Part shown: piece after piece, positions 38,963-48,580 of the stretch
Position numbering within the stretch: position 1 is the stretch's first letter
How the letters are laid out: each line of letters opens with the position of its first letter
Source of the DNA: Emiliania huxleyi CCMP1516
Taxonomy: Eukaryota > Haptophyta > Isochrysidales > Noelaerhabdaceae
Assembly: GCF_000372725.1 (NCBI RefSeq)
Contig: NW_005200088.1
Span: 215,709-279,708 of the forward strand
Direction: 5' to 3'
DNA length: 64,000 bases
Program-made: the position numbers and the translations under genes
Notes under the pieces: model-generated
The model's input: the letters and a program-made list of their open reading frames with translations, nothing else
Told to the model about the DNA's origin: nothing
Database searches by the model: none

Positions 38963-41900
38963 ATGGCGCCCAAGCGCGGGCCGCCCATCCGGACCAAGGG
39001 CACAGAGTCGCGCGGCAACGACCAGCCGAACGACGGGAACGTCCACTCTCCGCCACCGAAGAAGGTGAAAGTTCGTAGTATCGCCAAGATAGCGGCCGCC
39101 GTGCGCCTGCACGCCCTGCTCTGGGCAGCAGCCTGCGCGGTCAGCTCAGGGCGCGACGGCGGCGCAGCCGCCAAACACGCCGACGCAGTCGCCAAGCCGG
39201 CGGCGCAAGCCGCCGACGCAGCGCGGGAGACCGCGCGCATCAAGCCAGTCCAGCAGCACACACTGCTCGCTGCTTTGCACAATGGCGGCAGAGCGCGCAC
39301 ACTGGTCAGCAGTGGAGATGAGACGGCGCCAGCCGCGCGAGAGCACAGACACACGACGCACGAGGCAGCGCGCGGTCGCGACGCAGCCACAGCGCAGCAG
39401 AGAGGCAGAGTCGAGGGCTCAACTAGGACACAACAGCTGGCAGTGCACAACCCATTGCCCATGGCAGGAGATGGGACACACACACATCTCTCACCCCCCT
39501 TGTCCCGCGAGCTCGCCGGCCAAACGCCGCGAGTGGACGGGCAGGGAGACGCCCTTCGGGCACACGAACTGCCCTTCGGGCCAACCTCCAAACCAAATCC
39601 TTCCCCTGCACCATCACCCCCACAGGTGCAGCCGCAGAACCAAGCGGCTGCCGAGGAAGAGGTGGATTCGCTCTCGAGGCGGATGGCCGCCATCGACGCC
39701 GACACCTTCGACGCCGACGCCTCCGCCGACGCCGCCATTGGCAACCCCGACCCGCCCACCCCGTCGCCTGGCCCCGAGGCCATGGAAATGGAAGAGCTCG
39801 TTGTACCCCCCCCCCAGCCCCCCCCCGGGGGTGGCTCCGCCGCGCCAACGACGCCGCCGAGCGGAGCGGCAGCCGAGCCCCCTTCAGACGGGACGACCGC
39901 GCAGGTCGCGCCCTCCCCCCCCAAACAACCGAACCTTCTCCCTACCTCCCCATCACATTACTTGAACCCTCAGGACCATCTCGTGATCCAGATCAAGCAC
40001 GGCTCTGTGGTGCGCGGCGGCCAAATCGCGGACGAGCTCATGACAAAACTGAAGGATCTGACCGGCTTCCCCGACGTCGTCTTCGACCTCTTCTCTACGA
40101 AAGAGTCGCAATACTATGTACCTCCCCCGCTCACATTCTCTCACTATTCCCTACACCAGCCCAACCCTACCCATCTCCCCTCCCAATCCAGCCCTCTCCA
40201 CTTCCCCCTGCGCCCACCCCCCCCCCATGCAGCACAAGCACTCCCCATTCCCCCCTACATCTCCTCGCCCATCCTCACTCCACCACACCCCTCCACGACA
40301 AACACCATCTCCCCGCACGCACCAGCTCCCCATACCCCCCTCCACCCCCTCAAATCTACCATGCCACCTCACCCCATCTCGCCCCACCTCGCTCCCCCCC
40401 GCCTCATCACGCCTCGTTTCACCCCATCTCGCCCTCATCTCGCCCCATCTCGCCCCTCCCTCACCTCCAATTTGCCACACCCCGCCTCATCACCCACATC
40501 TCGCTCGCCCTCCATCGCGCCCCAGTCCGCCCCCATCAGATATCTCCCCATATTCCCCCAAGTCTCCCCCTCCCTATCTCTCCATATCTCCCCATATCTC
40601 CTCATATCTCCCCACATCTCCAGACGCGAATGCCGCTCGCCATCTCCCCATATCTCCCCATATCTCCCCATATCTTCCCATATCATCCCACACCTCCCCA
40701 TATCTCCCCATATCTCCCCATATCCCCCCATATCCCCCCACATCTGCGCATATCTCCCCATATCTCCAGGCGCGAGAGCCCCCGTATCCTATATCTCCTC
40801 ATCTCACCGGGCACGCATGCCGCTCATCACCCCCCTCATACCCCCCCATATCTCCCCATCCCTCCAGACGGGTACGCCGCTCCTCATCTCCACATATCTC
40901 CCCATCTCTCCATATATATCCCCATATCTCCTCATATCTCCCCATATCTCCCCATACCTCATGTCTCCCCACATCTCCCCATACCTCCCCATGTCCCCCC
41001 ATATCCCCCCATCTCCCCAGGTGGGAGTGCCGCTCACCATCCCCCCCATATCCCCCCATATCCCCCCATCTCTCCAGACGGGCGTGCCACTCATCATCTC
41101 CACATATCTCCTCATCTCTCTCTACATATCCCCATCTCTCCTCGTATCTCCCCATATCTCCACAAATCTCTTCATATCTCCCCATATCTCCCCATATCCT
41201 CCCACATTCCCCCATATCCCCCCATCTCTCCAGGTGGGCGACCACAAGACCGAGATGGAGTGGGGAGACGTGCTGGACCTGCTCCGAGAGATTGTCCCAC
41301 CGAGCTTCGTCCTCAAAAGCGCCGACAACGGACTTGAGTTCATGTACAACCAACCGACCGCCAAGGTGTTTGACCTCGACTACTCGGGCCAGCACTTCCC
41401 GATCTCGATCGTGCGCTCCAACATCGAGGAGCTCTCCCGCGTGACCAACATCCCCGCCACGCCCGCGAAGAAGTCGGACTTCAACGTCTTCAAGGTTATA
41501 GTCGAGGGCGCTCCCGCCCTCAACGCCTTTGACGCCACCATTCACGTCCGCACCACCGACGCGTCCAACTTTCTGATTGACAACCTAAAGACGCACGCCC
41601 GCACGCCCAACGGAGAGCAGGTCGGGCTCAAGGTCCTCAGCATCAACCGCAAGAAGCACAAGGCGCTCGGCACCACCGACGACTCGACGCGGACATACGT
41701 GTGGTACGCCGACGTTGTCGCAGGGAGCCCCGACACCTGGCACGAGCTAGGAATAATTCTCAACAAAAGGGGGCTCAACCCCGCGCACAGGAAGGCCAAC
41801 CTCCTAAGAAGGGAAATCTGGCACGGCTACGACCGAAGCCTGCAAATGCTACAAAGACCGCCAGTAGCGGCCAAGCTCAGAATCTTTTCCACTAATGTCA

Positions 41901-43207
41901 AGCTAGAGCTCAAAGTCAAAATATTGAACCTACGAGACGGCCCAATAGTCACAAACAAAGGCACTCAGCCTCGACAAACAACAACGGGCTCATCACCAAA
42001 AGAAAAATTTGAACCAATACGAGTATACGCCTACCTGGACAGAGACGACACAGTAGAAAACAACCACAAGTACTTGGTGCGAACCCTCAAAAAGAAAGCT
42101 GGTCAATGGTACGAGGAATACTGGCTAGCCGAACAAGACGCCAAAGGAATGGTCCACCCAGGAACGAAAATAACTAAGGACGAATTCCTAAGACACAACC
42201 CACTACCAGCCCTACAGTGGGCGCAAGGCTACAAAGAGAGCGAGGAGGTGGCCTGGCCACACCCGGAGACATACACATTCGACGGGATCGACAAACCACT
42301 CGATCAGATAAGCGTCGGCGACATCACAAAGTATCTGAGCAGAAAGGGCATGACCCAACCCAGGATCCTCAGAAACTGGGAGAAGGACTTCCTACGGAAC
42401 CCAGGGTGGATAAGAGAGGGAGGAAAAGACTCCAGGGCACGAGTGCAGCGACCCGACCGACCGCACGACAGCTCGTCAAGATTCCGCCTCAGAGTGGAGA
42501 CAAGCAACAAAATAGTCTACCCTCAAGAATGGATTAACGCTGCGAGAGCGATACACAGCACTCTCGTCCCGCCTACAATTACCGACAACTATAGTAGACA
42601 TATTCTCAACAGGAGGCTGGTCCTCCGGAAACAGCTCAAGGCGTACGGACTAGACACCACAACACACACGAGGTGCAGGCTCTGTAACAGAACCTCTGAA
42701 ACGCTGAGACACCTCGACGTGTGCCCGGTCGTCCGGGCGGTCTTTGCACAAGGAGAGTCACTGAGCATACCTCCGCCGAGACTACTCACCATCATCGGAA
42801 CCTCGGCGGACACGCCTGAGGTCCACAACGCACTTCATCTACACATGTGGAACCAAATAATAGTCTCCTTCTACGAAGAAGAAAAAATCAAACCCGAACA
42901 AACCTGGAAGGCGGTCTTGAACCTATTCGTGAGAAACATGCAAGCGTACTCGGGGGAGGCCAGAACTAGGCTCCGACGAATAAGACGCAAGAGCGACCGA
43001 GTCAGCGATTCGACCATGAAAGAAATAAGCGACAAAGTAGAACCCATGGGGACGATTGATTACTACGGCAGACTACGACTGAGCAGGCGAGTGAATGAAG
43101 AACTAAGGAGAGTGGGACTCGACCACCTCACCACAGAAGAGGCGACGACTCACGCACGAGAGATCAAGTTTGTCAAGGCCTCACAAGCTAGCTCAACAAA
43201 CATCTAA
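38963..43207 (+). CDS. Long chimeric ORF: unknown N-terminal part, intron, LINE-derived C-terminal part
   Basis: M-A-P-K-R-G-P-P-I-R-T-K-G begins a basic then Pro-rich N-terminus. D-H-L-V-I-Q-I-K-H-G-S-V-V leads to K-E-S-Q-Y-Y at a donor (GTACCT, 40118). An 1116-nt intron, 40118-41233, is almost wholly CCCCATATCT-type repeat, a multiple of three long and stop-free. Coding resumes V-G-D-H-K-T-E-M-E-W-G-D-V-L-D-L-L-R. From ~41740 codon use changes sharply to A-rich third positions, while the frame continues through K-L-R-I-F-S-T-N-V-K and a C-x2-C...H-x4-C knuckle to the stop at 43205-43207. The change of composition inside one frame suggests either a foreign LINE 3' part joined to host sequence or an element with two histories. 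Confidence 0.5.
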   Translation: MAPKRGPPIRTKGTESRGNDQPNDGNVHSPPPKKVKVRSIAKIAAAVRLHALLWAAACAVSSGRDGGAAAKHADAVAKPAAQAADAARETARIKPVQQHTLLAALHNGGRARTLVSSGDETAPAAREHRHTTHEAARGRDAATAQQRGRVEGSTRTQQLAVHNPLPMAGDGTHTHLSPPLSRELAGQTPRVDGQGDALRAHELPFGPTSKPNPSPAPSPPQVQPQNQAAAEEEVDSLSRRMAAIDADTFDADASADAAIGNPDPPTPSPGPEAMEMEELVVPPPQPPPGGGSAAPTTPPSGAAAEPPSDGTTAQVAPSPPKQPNLLPTSPSHYLNPQDHLVIQIKHGSVVRGGQIADELMTKLKDLTGFPDVVFDLFSTKESQYYVPPPLTFSHYSLHQPNPTHLPSQSSPLHFPLRPPPPHAAQALPIPPYISSPILTPPHPSTTNTISPHAPAPHTPLHPLKSTMPPHPISPHLAPPRLITPRFTPSRPHLAPSRPSLTSNLPHPASSPTSRSPSIAPQSAPIRYLPIFPQVSPSLSLHISPYLLISPHISRRECRSPSPHISPYLPISSHIIPHLPISPHISPYPPISPHICAYLPISPGARAPVSYISSSHRARMPLITPLIPPHISPSLQTGTPLLISTYLPISPYISPYLLISPHISPYLMSPHISPYLPMSPHIPPSPQVGVPLTIPPISPHIPPSLQTGVPLIISTYLLISLYISPSLLVSPHISTNLFISPHISPYPPTFPHIPPSLQVGDHKTEMEWGDVLDLLREIVPPSFVLKSADNGLEFMYNQPTAKVFDLDYSGQHFPISIVRSNIEELSRVTNIPATPAKKSDFNVFKVIVEGAPALNAFDATIHVRTTDASNFLIDNLKTHARTPNGEQVGLKVLSINRKKHKALGTTDDSTRTYVWYADVVAGSPDTWHELGIILNKRGLNPAHRKANLLRREIWHGYDRSLQMLQRPPVAAKLRIFSTNVKLELKVKILNLRDGPIVTNKGTQPRQTTTGSSPKEKFEPIRVYAYLDRDDTVENNHKYLVRTLKKKAGQWYEEYWLAEQDAKGMVHPGTKITKDEFLRHNPLPALQWAQGYKESEEVAWPHPETYTFDGIDKPLDQISVGDITKYLSRKGMTQPRILRNWEKDFLRNPGWIREGGKDSRARVQRPDRPHDSSSRFRLRVETSNKIVYPQEWINAARAIHSTLVPPTITDNYSRHILNRRLVLRKQLKAYGLDTTTHTRCRLCNRTSETLRHLDVCPVVRAVFAQGESLSIPPPRLLTIIGTSADTPEVHNALHLHMWNQIIVSFYEEEKIKPEQTWKAVLNLFVRNMQAYSGEARTRLRRIRRKSDRVSDSTMKEISDKVEPMGTIDYYGRLRLSRRVNEELRRVGLDHLTTEEATTHAREIKFVKASQASSTNI
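40555..41230 (+). repeat. CCCCATATCT minisatellite, ~670 bp, intronic
   Basis: Dozens of 10-mer units (CCCCATATCT, CCCCACATCT, CCTCATATCT) are interrupted by a few unique blocks of ~40 bp that themselves recur (for example ACGGGTACGCCGCTC at 40867, ACGGGCGTGCCACTC at 41077). Confidence 0.9.
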
Positions 43208-43579
43208 AGACTTAAAGGCATCACACTACAAGGAACGCGGCTGAGCTGACTCCCTGTAGGGGGCGCCTCGGTGAACCAGGGACTAGGATCTCGCGCAGAC
43301 GACACAGGGCGTGCTGCGCCCCGCGCGATCCCAGGCGCAGAGGAGGCTGAGCTGCCGAACTTAGGATGCCTGCAAAGGCTGGCGAAAGCCAGCGAGACAC
43401 GCCCACAACTCATATCCACTACAACAAGCCATTATGCCCCAATAGGCCCCACCACCCCACCCCTAGGCAATGTAGCGCACATGTCTAGTCCGGAGAGGAC
43501 GGGGGGGGGGGGGGGGGGGTAGGGGAAAACACTGTGCCGAGTATTTTGGATTAAAGCAATTTTTTTTTTTTGCAACTAG

Positions 43580-43580
<1 letters not shown>

Positions 43581-43643
<63 letters not shown>
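43581..43643 (+). repeat. (CA)n microsatellite, ~63 bp
   Basis: An uninterrupted CA run starts at the right edge of the LINE-like element. Confidence 0.95.
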
Positions 43644-43644
<1 letters not shown>

Positions 43645-44342
43645 GCTCACCCACGCGCACCGGGCCTTGCACTTTAAATGCCGTGGGGCTCCTGTCGTTA
43701 GACGTGGAGATGCGAGGGTTGCCCCCCCTTGCCCCACCACCTCGTGTGTGTGGAGAAGTTTACCTTACCTTACCTTACCTTCTCCACGCAGGCACGCTAC
43801 GCGTCCGAGAGTTCCCTCGCAGCGCGAGTCCGTTCCACACCCCTCCTCACGGCTCCTCACCTTCTCTGGACTATCTGCTTCTCTGACGACCTCGCTGTCC
43901 CAGCTCGCTCTCTCGTCTCACACTCATCACTCTCTCACAAGCTCTGCAGTCTGCTCACGTGCGCTTCTCTCGACGACTGTCGACTCACAACTTTGAGATC
44001 TGGAATGCCTTGTGGCCACCAACCCCCCCCCAGGAGCGAGGTGCAGCGCCCCCCGGGGCTTGGCGCTCAGTGCAGGAGCGCCTCACGCGTCATGGCCTCG
44101 CGCACATCTGCATGCATGTTCATGTAGGATCGGTCGCTGTGTTCGCTCAGCGCCGAGAGCCACGCTACAGCGGCGCGGCGCGGCCGCGCCAGAACTGGCG
44201 GCCTGGGGTGGGATGGGGCGACGGAGGGGTGGTTAGGGTGTGCGCGGGCCGCCGCAGCCACCCTGGGCCGCGCGGGTGGAGGGCGCTGGTGCATCTAGGA
44301 TCCCGGCCGTAATGCCAGACGAGCTCGTCTCCCGCCTCGACG
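43644..44342. other. Gene-poor interval with a repeated GTAAAC-motif segment
   Basis: A 45-bp segment at 43722-43766 recurs at 44372-44418. On the minus strand each reads AGGTAAACNTCTCCACACAC and on through GGTGGGGCAAGG, so each begins like an intron donor. Five TTACC units at ~43760-43782 extend the first copy. Confidence 0.6.
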
Positions 44343-44385
44343 TCAGTGCTGGTGAACAGCATCGCGCGCCCGCCTCCCCCTTTGC
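44278..44385 (-). pseudogene. SET-domain tail-like fragment
   Basis: On the minus strand the frame reads R-A-M-L-F-T-S-T-D-V-E-A-G-D-E-L-V-W-H-Y-G-R-D, which resembles the end of SET methyltransferase domains (I-x-x-G-E-E-L-x-x-D-Y-G). Nothing upstream matches the rest of a SET domain, so this would be a fragment. The match is short. Confidence 0.3.
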
Positions 44386-47336
44386 CCCACCACTTTGTGT
44401 GTGTGGAGACGTTTACCTGTGGTACCATTGGCGCGCGAGAGCGCGATGAATGCCGCCTTCGCCGTGGTGCGGGGGGGAAAGCCAGCGGGCGACAATTCGC
44501 GCCAACCGCACGCCTCGAACTGCTTGAGCCACCAACCGCGAGGCTGCACCGTGAGGTGGAGTGTAAGCTCCGCGCCGTCCAGCGACATCTTCCGCCCCTC
44601 GGGAACCGTGGAGATGCGGAGGAAGAGGAGGGAGCGGACGACGCGCGAGACCTCGGCAACAACGCGCGGGACGTCGGCGGGGCGAAGGTGCTCGAGGACG
44701 TCTGCCGACACGCCCGCTTCGAAGAAGGCGTCGGCAAAGGGGAGCGCCGTGAGGCTCGCGCGCTGGAGGCAGGCCGGGGCGCCACCATGCGTCGCGCAGC
44801 GCCGGCCGCGGCCTAGTTGGAGCGCCTGCTCAATCGACGCGCCAGAGACGTCAACGCCGTAGGCATCGAAGCCGGCGTCGGCGAACGCCTCGACGCCGTG
44901 ACCAAGCGAGCAGCCGAGCGACACGAGCCGGATGCCCGTGCGCGCGCCGTAGTGCCGCCGGAGGTGCGGCGCCAGCGCAGCCTCTAACGAACGGTTCGGG
45001 TCATGGTACGCATGCGCGCGGTCGAGGCGGTCGTAGACCTTGTAAGCGTCGGGCGTCCCGATTGGTTCGCCAACGTCGGGCGTCCCGATTGGTGCGCCAA
45101 CGCGGTGGCCCTCGAGCCCGAGGCCCAGGAACGGAGAGAGCGAGTAGATGAGCAAGCCCGGGTACCGCGCCTGGAGGAGGTCGCGGAGAACGAGCGTGTC
45201 GTGGGTGATGTTGATTGCACCAATGTCGCCCGATAACCACGCGGCGTAGGCGGCGCGGCCTGTGACGCTGCCACGGCGCGACTTGCGGGGCAGCGCCCAG
45301 GACTGGGCCAGCGTCGCGCTGTCGTGGTAGCCGCCGAAGTTTGCCTCGCCGTCGAGAAGCGCAAGGTCGTGGCCGCAGACGATGATGCGCGCCGCGCCGA
45401 GGTGAGCCGCGAGGTGGATCGCCGTCGTGATTGTCGAGTCGCTGACGACAAGCCGGTCGCCGGGCGGCGGCAGGCCCTCGAGCCGCGAGCCGTTGCAACG
45501 CTGTGTGTGACACGCGTGGTCCGCCACGACGATGCGGCCCGCGTCCAGCTCGGCGCTGAAATGCGTTAGGGCCGTGCGCGCGTTCTTCCAGCCCTGGCCG
45601 CCCTTGTGGCCGCGCGTGACGACGTGCGTCGTGCGGTTGCCCGCGGCTGCCAGGATGTCGCGGAACGCGTGCGGCTCCAGGTCCTTGCGCACGAGGTAGG
45701 TGAGTGCCCTGACGTGCCGGTTGACCTGGTTGACGCCGACGGTGACGCGGCCGCGGAAGAACGCCGGGTCCACGAAGCCGAGCGTTCGACCCGATCCGAG
45801 CACGTAGACGTCGGCACCCGCATGCCGGCCCTCCAGCGCGCGCAACGTCGTCCGCGCCGCGCGCTTTTCGAGCGATTCGCGCGTTGAGAGGTCGCGCCGC
45901 CGCCGCACAACGGCTGGCGCCCAACGCAGCGCATTCGCCGCCGCAACGGCCGCGAGCCGCCGCTGCGCGTCGACAAGCGCCGCGTGTACGGCGCTGCGGT
46001 TCGCATCGATGGCGTCAAGCACGCCCGTCAGCTCCTCGGCGAGGCCCGGGCCGCCGCGCAGCCGCCGCGCGGGCGCCAGCTCCACGGCCCACTCCGGGTG
46101 CCCGACGTCGCGCGCGAACGCGCGGACCTTCTCGTGCGTCACGAGCGAGATCGTCGCGACGTGGAGGCCGAAGGGAATCATGACGCCGTGGCCGCGGCTC
46201 GAGGCCGCCACCGTGACGCTGCGGTAGTAGTCGACGACCTGCAGCCAGTCGCGCTGCGAGGGCTGCGGGCCGTCTCCTCGGCGTCTTCGCGTATTCGCGT
46301 TGAAAGTTATCGTCTCAAACGGGAACGCGCGCGTCCCCTGGAGGCGGTGGAGGAGGCGCCGGTCCGACGTCGCCTGGAGGACGACGTGGACGGTCCAGCC
46401 CGCGGCGTGCGCGCCCGCGAGCCAGGCCTCGAGCGCCGCGAGCACCGCCTCCTGGTCCGCCGGCGGCCCGAGCCGGAGGCCGAGCTCGTCGTCCGCGAGG
46501 TTGACCGCGAGCACGCCGCGGCCGCCGGCACCGGCGCGCGGCGTGCGGAGGAGCGACTCGGACGCGAGGCACGGCTGGAGCGTCGCGAGCAGGGTCGTCG
46601 CGCAGGACTGGTAGTGGAGCGGCAGGTCCGGCGCTTGCGCGGCGACGGCGCTGAGGCTGTAGGACTCGCGGAGCGTCACGTAGCCGCCGCCGTGCGCGCG
46701 CGCGGCGAGCGCGGCGAGCGACGCGAGGTATGCGGCCCACTGCGCGGCGGGCGGCTCGGCCTGACCGCGGAACGCGTTCCAGCCCACTGCGAACAGGAAC
46801 ACGGGCGCCTCGAACCCCAGCAGGTGCGCGCGGTGCACGGGCCACTGCCAGCCCGACACGTTCTGGCGCGCGTGCGCGTTCGCCGGGTAAAACAGACCGC
46901 CGCCGCCGACGAGCACCGCGCTCGCGGCGGCGTCCGCATCCTCGACGTCGCGCGCGGACGTCGGCACCCGGACCTCGCGAAGCGCCCAGGCCGGCGCCGC
47001 GCCGAAGAAGTACTCGACGGCCATGCGCGTCGCGCGCGGCAGGACGCTGTCGCCGGCGTTCTTCTGGACGCCCGTCGTCGAGTAGTGCACGAACGTGCCC
47101 AGGCCCCGCCGCCCGGTATCGCAGAGCGGCGCGAACCGCCCCGCCGCGTCCGCCGCACCGACGAGCTCGCAGAACGACGCCGCGCGCCATGATAGCGGCC
47201 CTGCGCACGCGGCTGGCGCGACCGGCGCGCGCCGGAACGCGTGGAGCGCAACGCCGTCCCACGCGGCTAGCGCGTCGTCGAGCCCGGCCGCGCGCGGCAC
47301 CGGCGCGGCCAGCGCGGCGCCATGGAGGACGAGCAT
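44343..47336 (-). CDS. Three-domain glycan enzyme: polysaccharide pyruvyltransferase, DUF115-type transferase, methyltransferase
   Basis: This is an intronless frame of ~997 residues. M-L-V-L-H-G-A-A-L-A-A-P-V (47336; an in-frame GTG lies two codons upstream) may be a signal peptide. Residues ~85-440 fit PS_pyruv_trans: V-H-Y-S-T-T-G-V-Q-K-N-A-G-D, V-L-V-G-G-G-G-L-F, F-A-V-G-W-N, T-L-R-E-S-Y-S, G-V-L-A-V-N-L and S-S-R-G-H-G-V-M-I-P-F-G. Residues ~525-740 fit DUF115/MAF: D-V-Y-V-L-G-S-G-R-T-L-G, R-V-T-V-G-V-N-Q-V-N and V-V-S-D-S-T-I-T-T-A-I-H-L-A-A-H-L-G. Residues ~790-960 fit a class I methyltransferase: R-L-V-S-L-G-C-S-L-G-H-G, Y-G-V-D-V-S and L-P-F-A-D-A-F-F-E. A duplicated I-G-T-P-D-V-G-E-P unit links parts. 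Likely surface-polysaccharide decoration; lack of introns hints at transfer or retroposition (inference). Confidence 0.8.
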   Translation of the reverse strand: MLVLHGAALAAPVPRAAGLDDALAAWDGVALHAFRRAPVAPAACAGPLSWRAASFCELVGAADAAGRFAPLCDTGRRGLGTFVHYSTTGVQKNAGDSVLPRATRMAVEYFFGAAPAWALREVRVPTSARDVEDADAAASAVLVGGGGLFYPANAHARQNVSGWQWPVHRAHLLGFEAPVFLFAVGWNAFRGQAEPPAAQWAAYLASLAALAARAHGGGYVTLRESYSLSAVAAQAPDLPLHYQSCATTLLATLQPCLASESLLRTPRAGAGGRGVLAVNLADDELGLRLGPPADQEAVLAALEAWLAGAHAAGWTVHVVLQATSDRRLLHRLQGTRAFPFETITFNANTRRRRGDGPQPSQRDWLQVVDYYRSVTVAASSRGHGVMIPFGLHVATISLVTHEKVRAFARDVGHPEWAVELAPARRLRGGPGLAEELTGVLDAIDANRSAVHAALVDAQRRLAAVAAANALRWAPAVVRRRRDLSTRESLEKRAARTTLRALEGRHAGADVYVLGSGRTLGFVDPAFFRGRVTVGVNQVNRHVRALTYLVRKDLEPHAFRDILAAAGNRTTHVVTRGHKGGQGWKNARTALTHFSAELDAGRIVVADHACHTQRCNGSRLEGLPPPGDRLVVSDSTITTAIHLAAHLGAARIIVCGHDLALLDGEANFGGYHDSATLAQSWALPRKSRRGSVTGRAAYAAWLSGDIGAINITHDTLVLRDLLQARYPGLLIYSLSPFLGLGLEGHRVGAPIGTPDVGEPIGTPDAYKVYDRLDRAHAYHDPNRSLEAALAPHLRRHYGARTGIRLVSLGCSLGHGVEAFADAGFDAYGVDVSGASIEQALQLGRGRRCATHGGAPACLQRASLTALPFADAFFEAGVSADVLEHLRPADVPRVVAEVSRVVRSLLFLRISTVPEGRKMSLDGAELTLHLTVQPRGWWLKQFEACGWRELSPAGFPPRTTAKAAFIALSRANGTTGKRLHTHKVVGQRGRRARDAVHQH

Positions 47337-47520
47337 ATACACCCAGACACCCAGACACCTGTAGGGGGGGTGTTGGTCCCAACGGCGCCTCTTTGCGTTG
47401 GTTGGGCCCGAAATTCTTTTTGCTCTGAGGAAGCCGTCGCCCGCGCCTCGCCTGTCGCGTGAATCGTGTCGTGCGACCGCCTTGTCTTGTTCTAAAATTC
47501 TTTTTGGCGGGGGCGGGCGG

Positions 47521-47618
47521 GTGCACGGAGCTAAGTGCCTCGCCGCCCTCGCAGGAGTCGCTTAGGCGGCTCCCGTGGTGTACCTGTGTTCGTGCCAGTG
47601 CGCGCCAGTCCCGTGCCT
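47521..47618 (+). repeat. Dispersed repeat family A, copy 3 (long form)
   Basis: This is a 98-bp form starting GTGCACGGAGCTAAGTGCC and ending CCAGTCCCGTGCC, nearly identical to copy 4 at 48390-48486. Confidence 0.9.
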
Positions 47619-47629
47619 AGTCCCGAGTG

Positions 47630-48030
47630 AATCGCGTTCTAAAATTCTTTTGGCGGCGGGCGGGGCGGCAGCCGTCGGAACGCCGGCGGGGGCGGTGCTC
47701 GAGCGAGCGGGCGCGAAGGCCGGGCGAGGCGGCGGGCGGCGGGCGGGGCGGCGGGCGAGGTGGCTGGCGTCGTGTGCGCGCGTCGGGGAGTCGGCGCGGG
47801 TGGCAGGCGCAGGCGCGCGGGTGGGGATTGGGCGAGGGGCGGAGCCGGGAGCGGCTCGCGGGTTGGTCCGGTGGGGCGGGGCGGGGCGGGGCGGGGTGGA
47901 TCGGGTCGGGTCGGGTTGGGGCGGGGTTGCTCGGGTCGGGGGGGGGGCGGGGTTGTGGGGTGGGGTGGGGATGTCGGGGTGGAGAGTGGGTGGGCGCCGG
48001 GGTGGGAGTGGTGTGACTGCTCCTGTGGTG
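47630..48030 (+). other. G-rich tract without a supported gene
   Basis: Runs of GGGGCGGGGC and GGGTCGGGTC units dominate 47870-47970. Open frames through it are compositional. The tract could form G-quadruplexes. Confidence 0.6.
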
Positions 48031-48389
48031 CGGGCGACGGCTTCTGAGGAAGCCGTCGCGTGAATCGTGTCGTGCGACCGCCTTTGGTTGTAAAATTCTT
48101 TTTGCTTGACAAGGACGTCGACGTGCGGCTGCTGCTGTTCGAGTCGTTCGGTGGGTTTGGAAGGGGGTCGGCGAGATCCTCTGGGGGGCAGCGAACGTGC
48201 TGCAGAACAAGCTGACGCGGGCTCAGTACCTCGAGAGAGAGAGTGTTTTTGTTTTGTACCTCGATGAGGTGACTTGGACCTACCACCAAGAGCTGGCTGG
48301 GGCTGCAGAAGCAGCGCATCTCAGTCGTTCTTCACACGGCCATCGCAGAGCAGATTGTGAATGAGCTTGCCAGCGGCGAGGGCGGTCGA

Positions 48390-48486
48390 GTGCACGGAGC
48401 TAAGTGCCTCGCCGTCCTCGCGGGAGTCGCTTAGGCGGCTCCAGTGGTGTACCTGTGTTAGTGCCAGTGCGCGCCAGTCCCGTGCC
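48390..48486 (+). repeat. Dispersed repeat family A, copy 4 (long form)
   Basis: This copy lies ~95 bp upstream of the HMG-box start codon and differs from copy 3 at only a few bases. Confidence 0.9.
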
Positions 48487-48580
48487 CAGTGTTGTGCGAG
48501 GGCGTTGCTTGGTAAAATTCTTTTTTGCTTGCTTCACGAGTGCTCTGACGGCGCTTCACCGTCTCTCTCAGCCCACTCAG

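Larger units (their letters stand above)
47425..48103 (+). repeat. Dispersed repeat family B, two copies
   Basis: CTGAGGAAGCCGTCGC, GTGAATCGTGTCGTGC, GACCGCCTT and TAAAATTCTTTTT occur in that order at ~47425-47506 and ~48043-48103. The first copy has an extra ~16 bp. Other TAAAATTC-like tails sit at ~47640 and ~48512. Confidence 0.8.

Noticed and set aside
40116-41444. 442-codon Ser-Pro-His-Ile-repeat protein in an alternative frame
   Set aside because: It is a translation of the pyrimidine-rich intron minisatellite, bounded by good donor and acceptor sites in the main frame.
44165-44788. 207-codon minus frame as a full SET-domain gene
   Set aside because: Only ~25 residues resemble the SET tail; the rest overlaps the methyltransferase domain in another frame.
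47575-48063. 162-codon Gly/Arg/Val-rich frame
   Set aside because: It is produced by the G-rich tract and repeat modules; no domain, no splice signals and equally open on the other strand.
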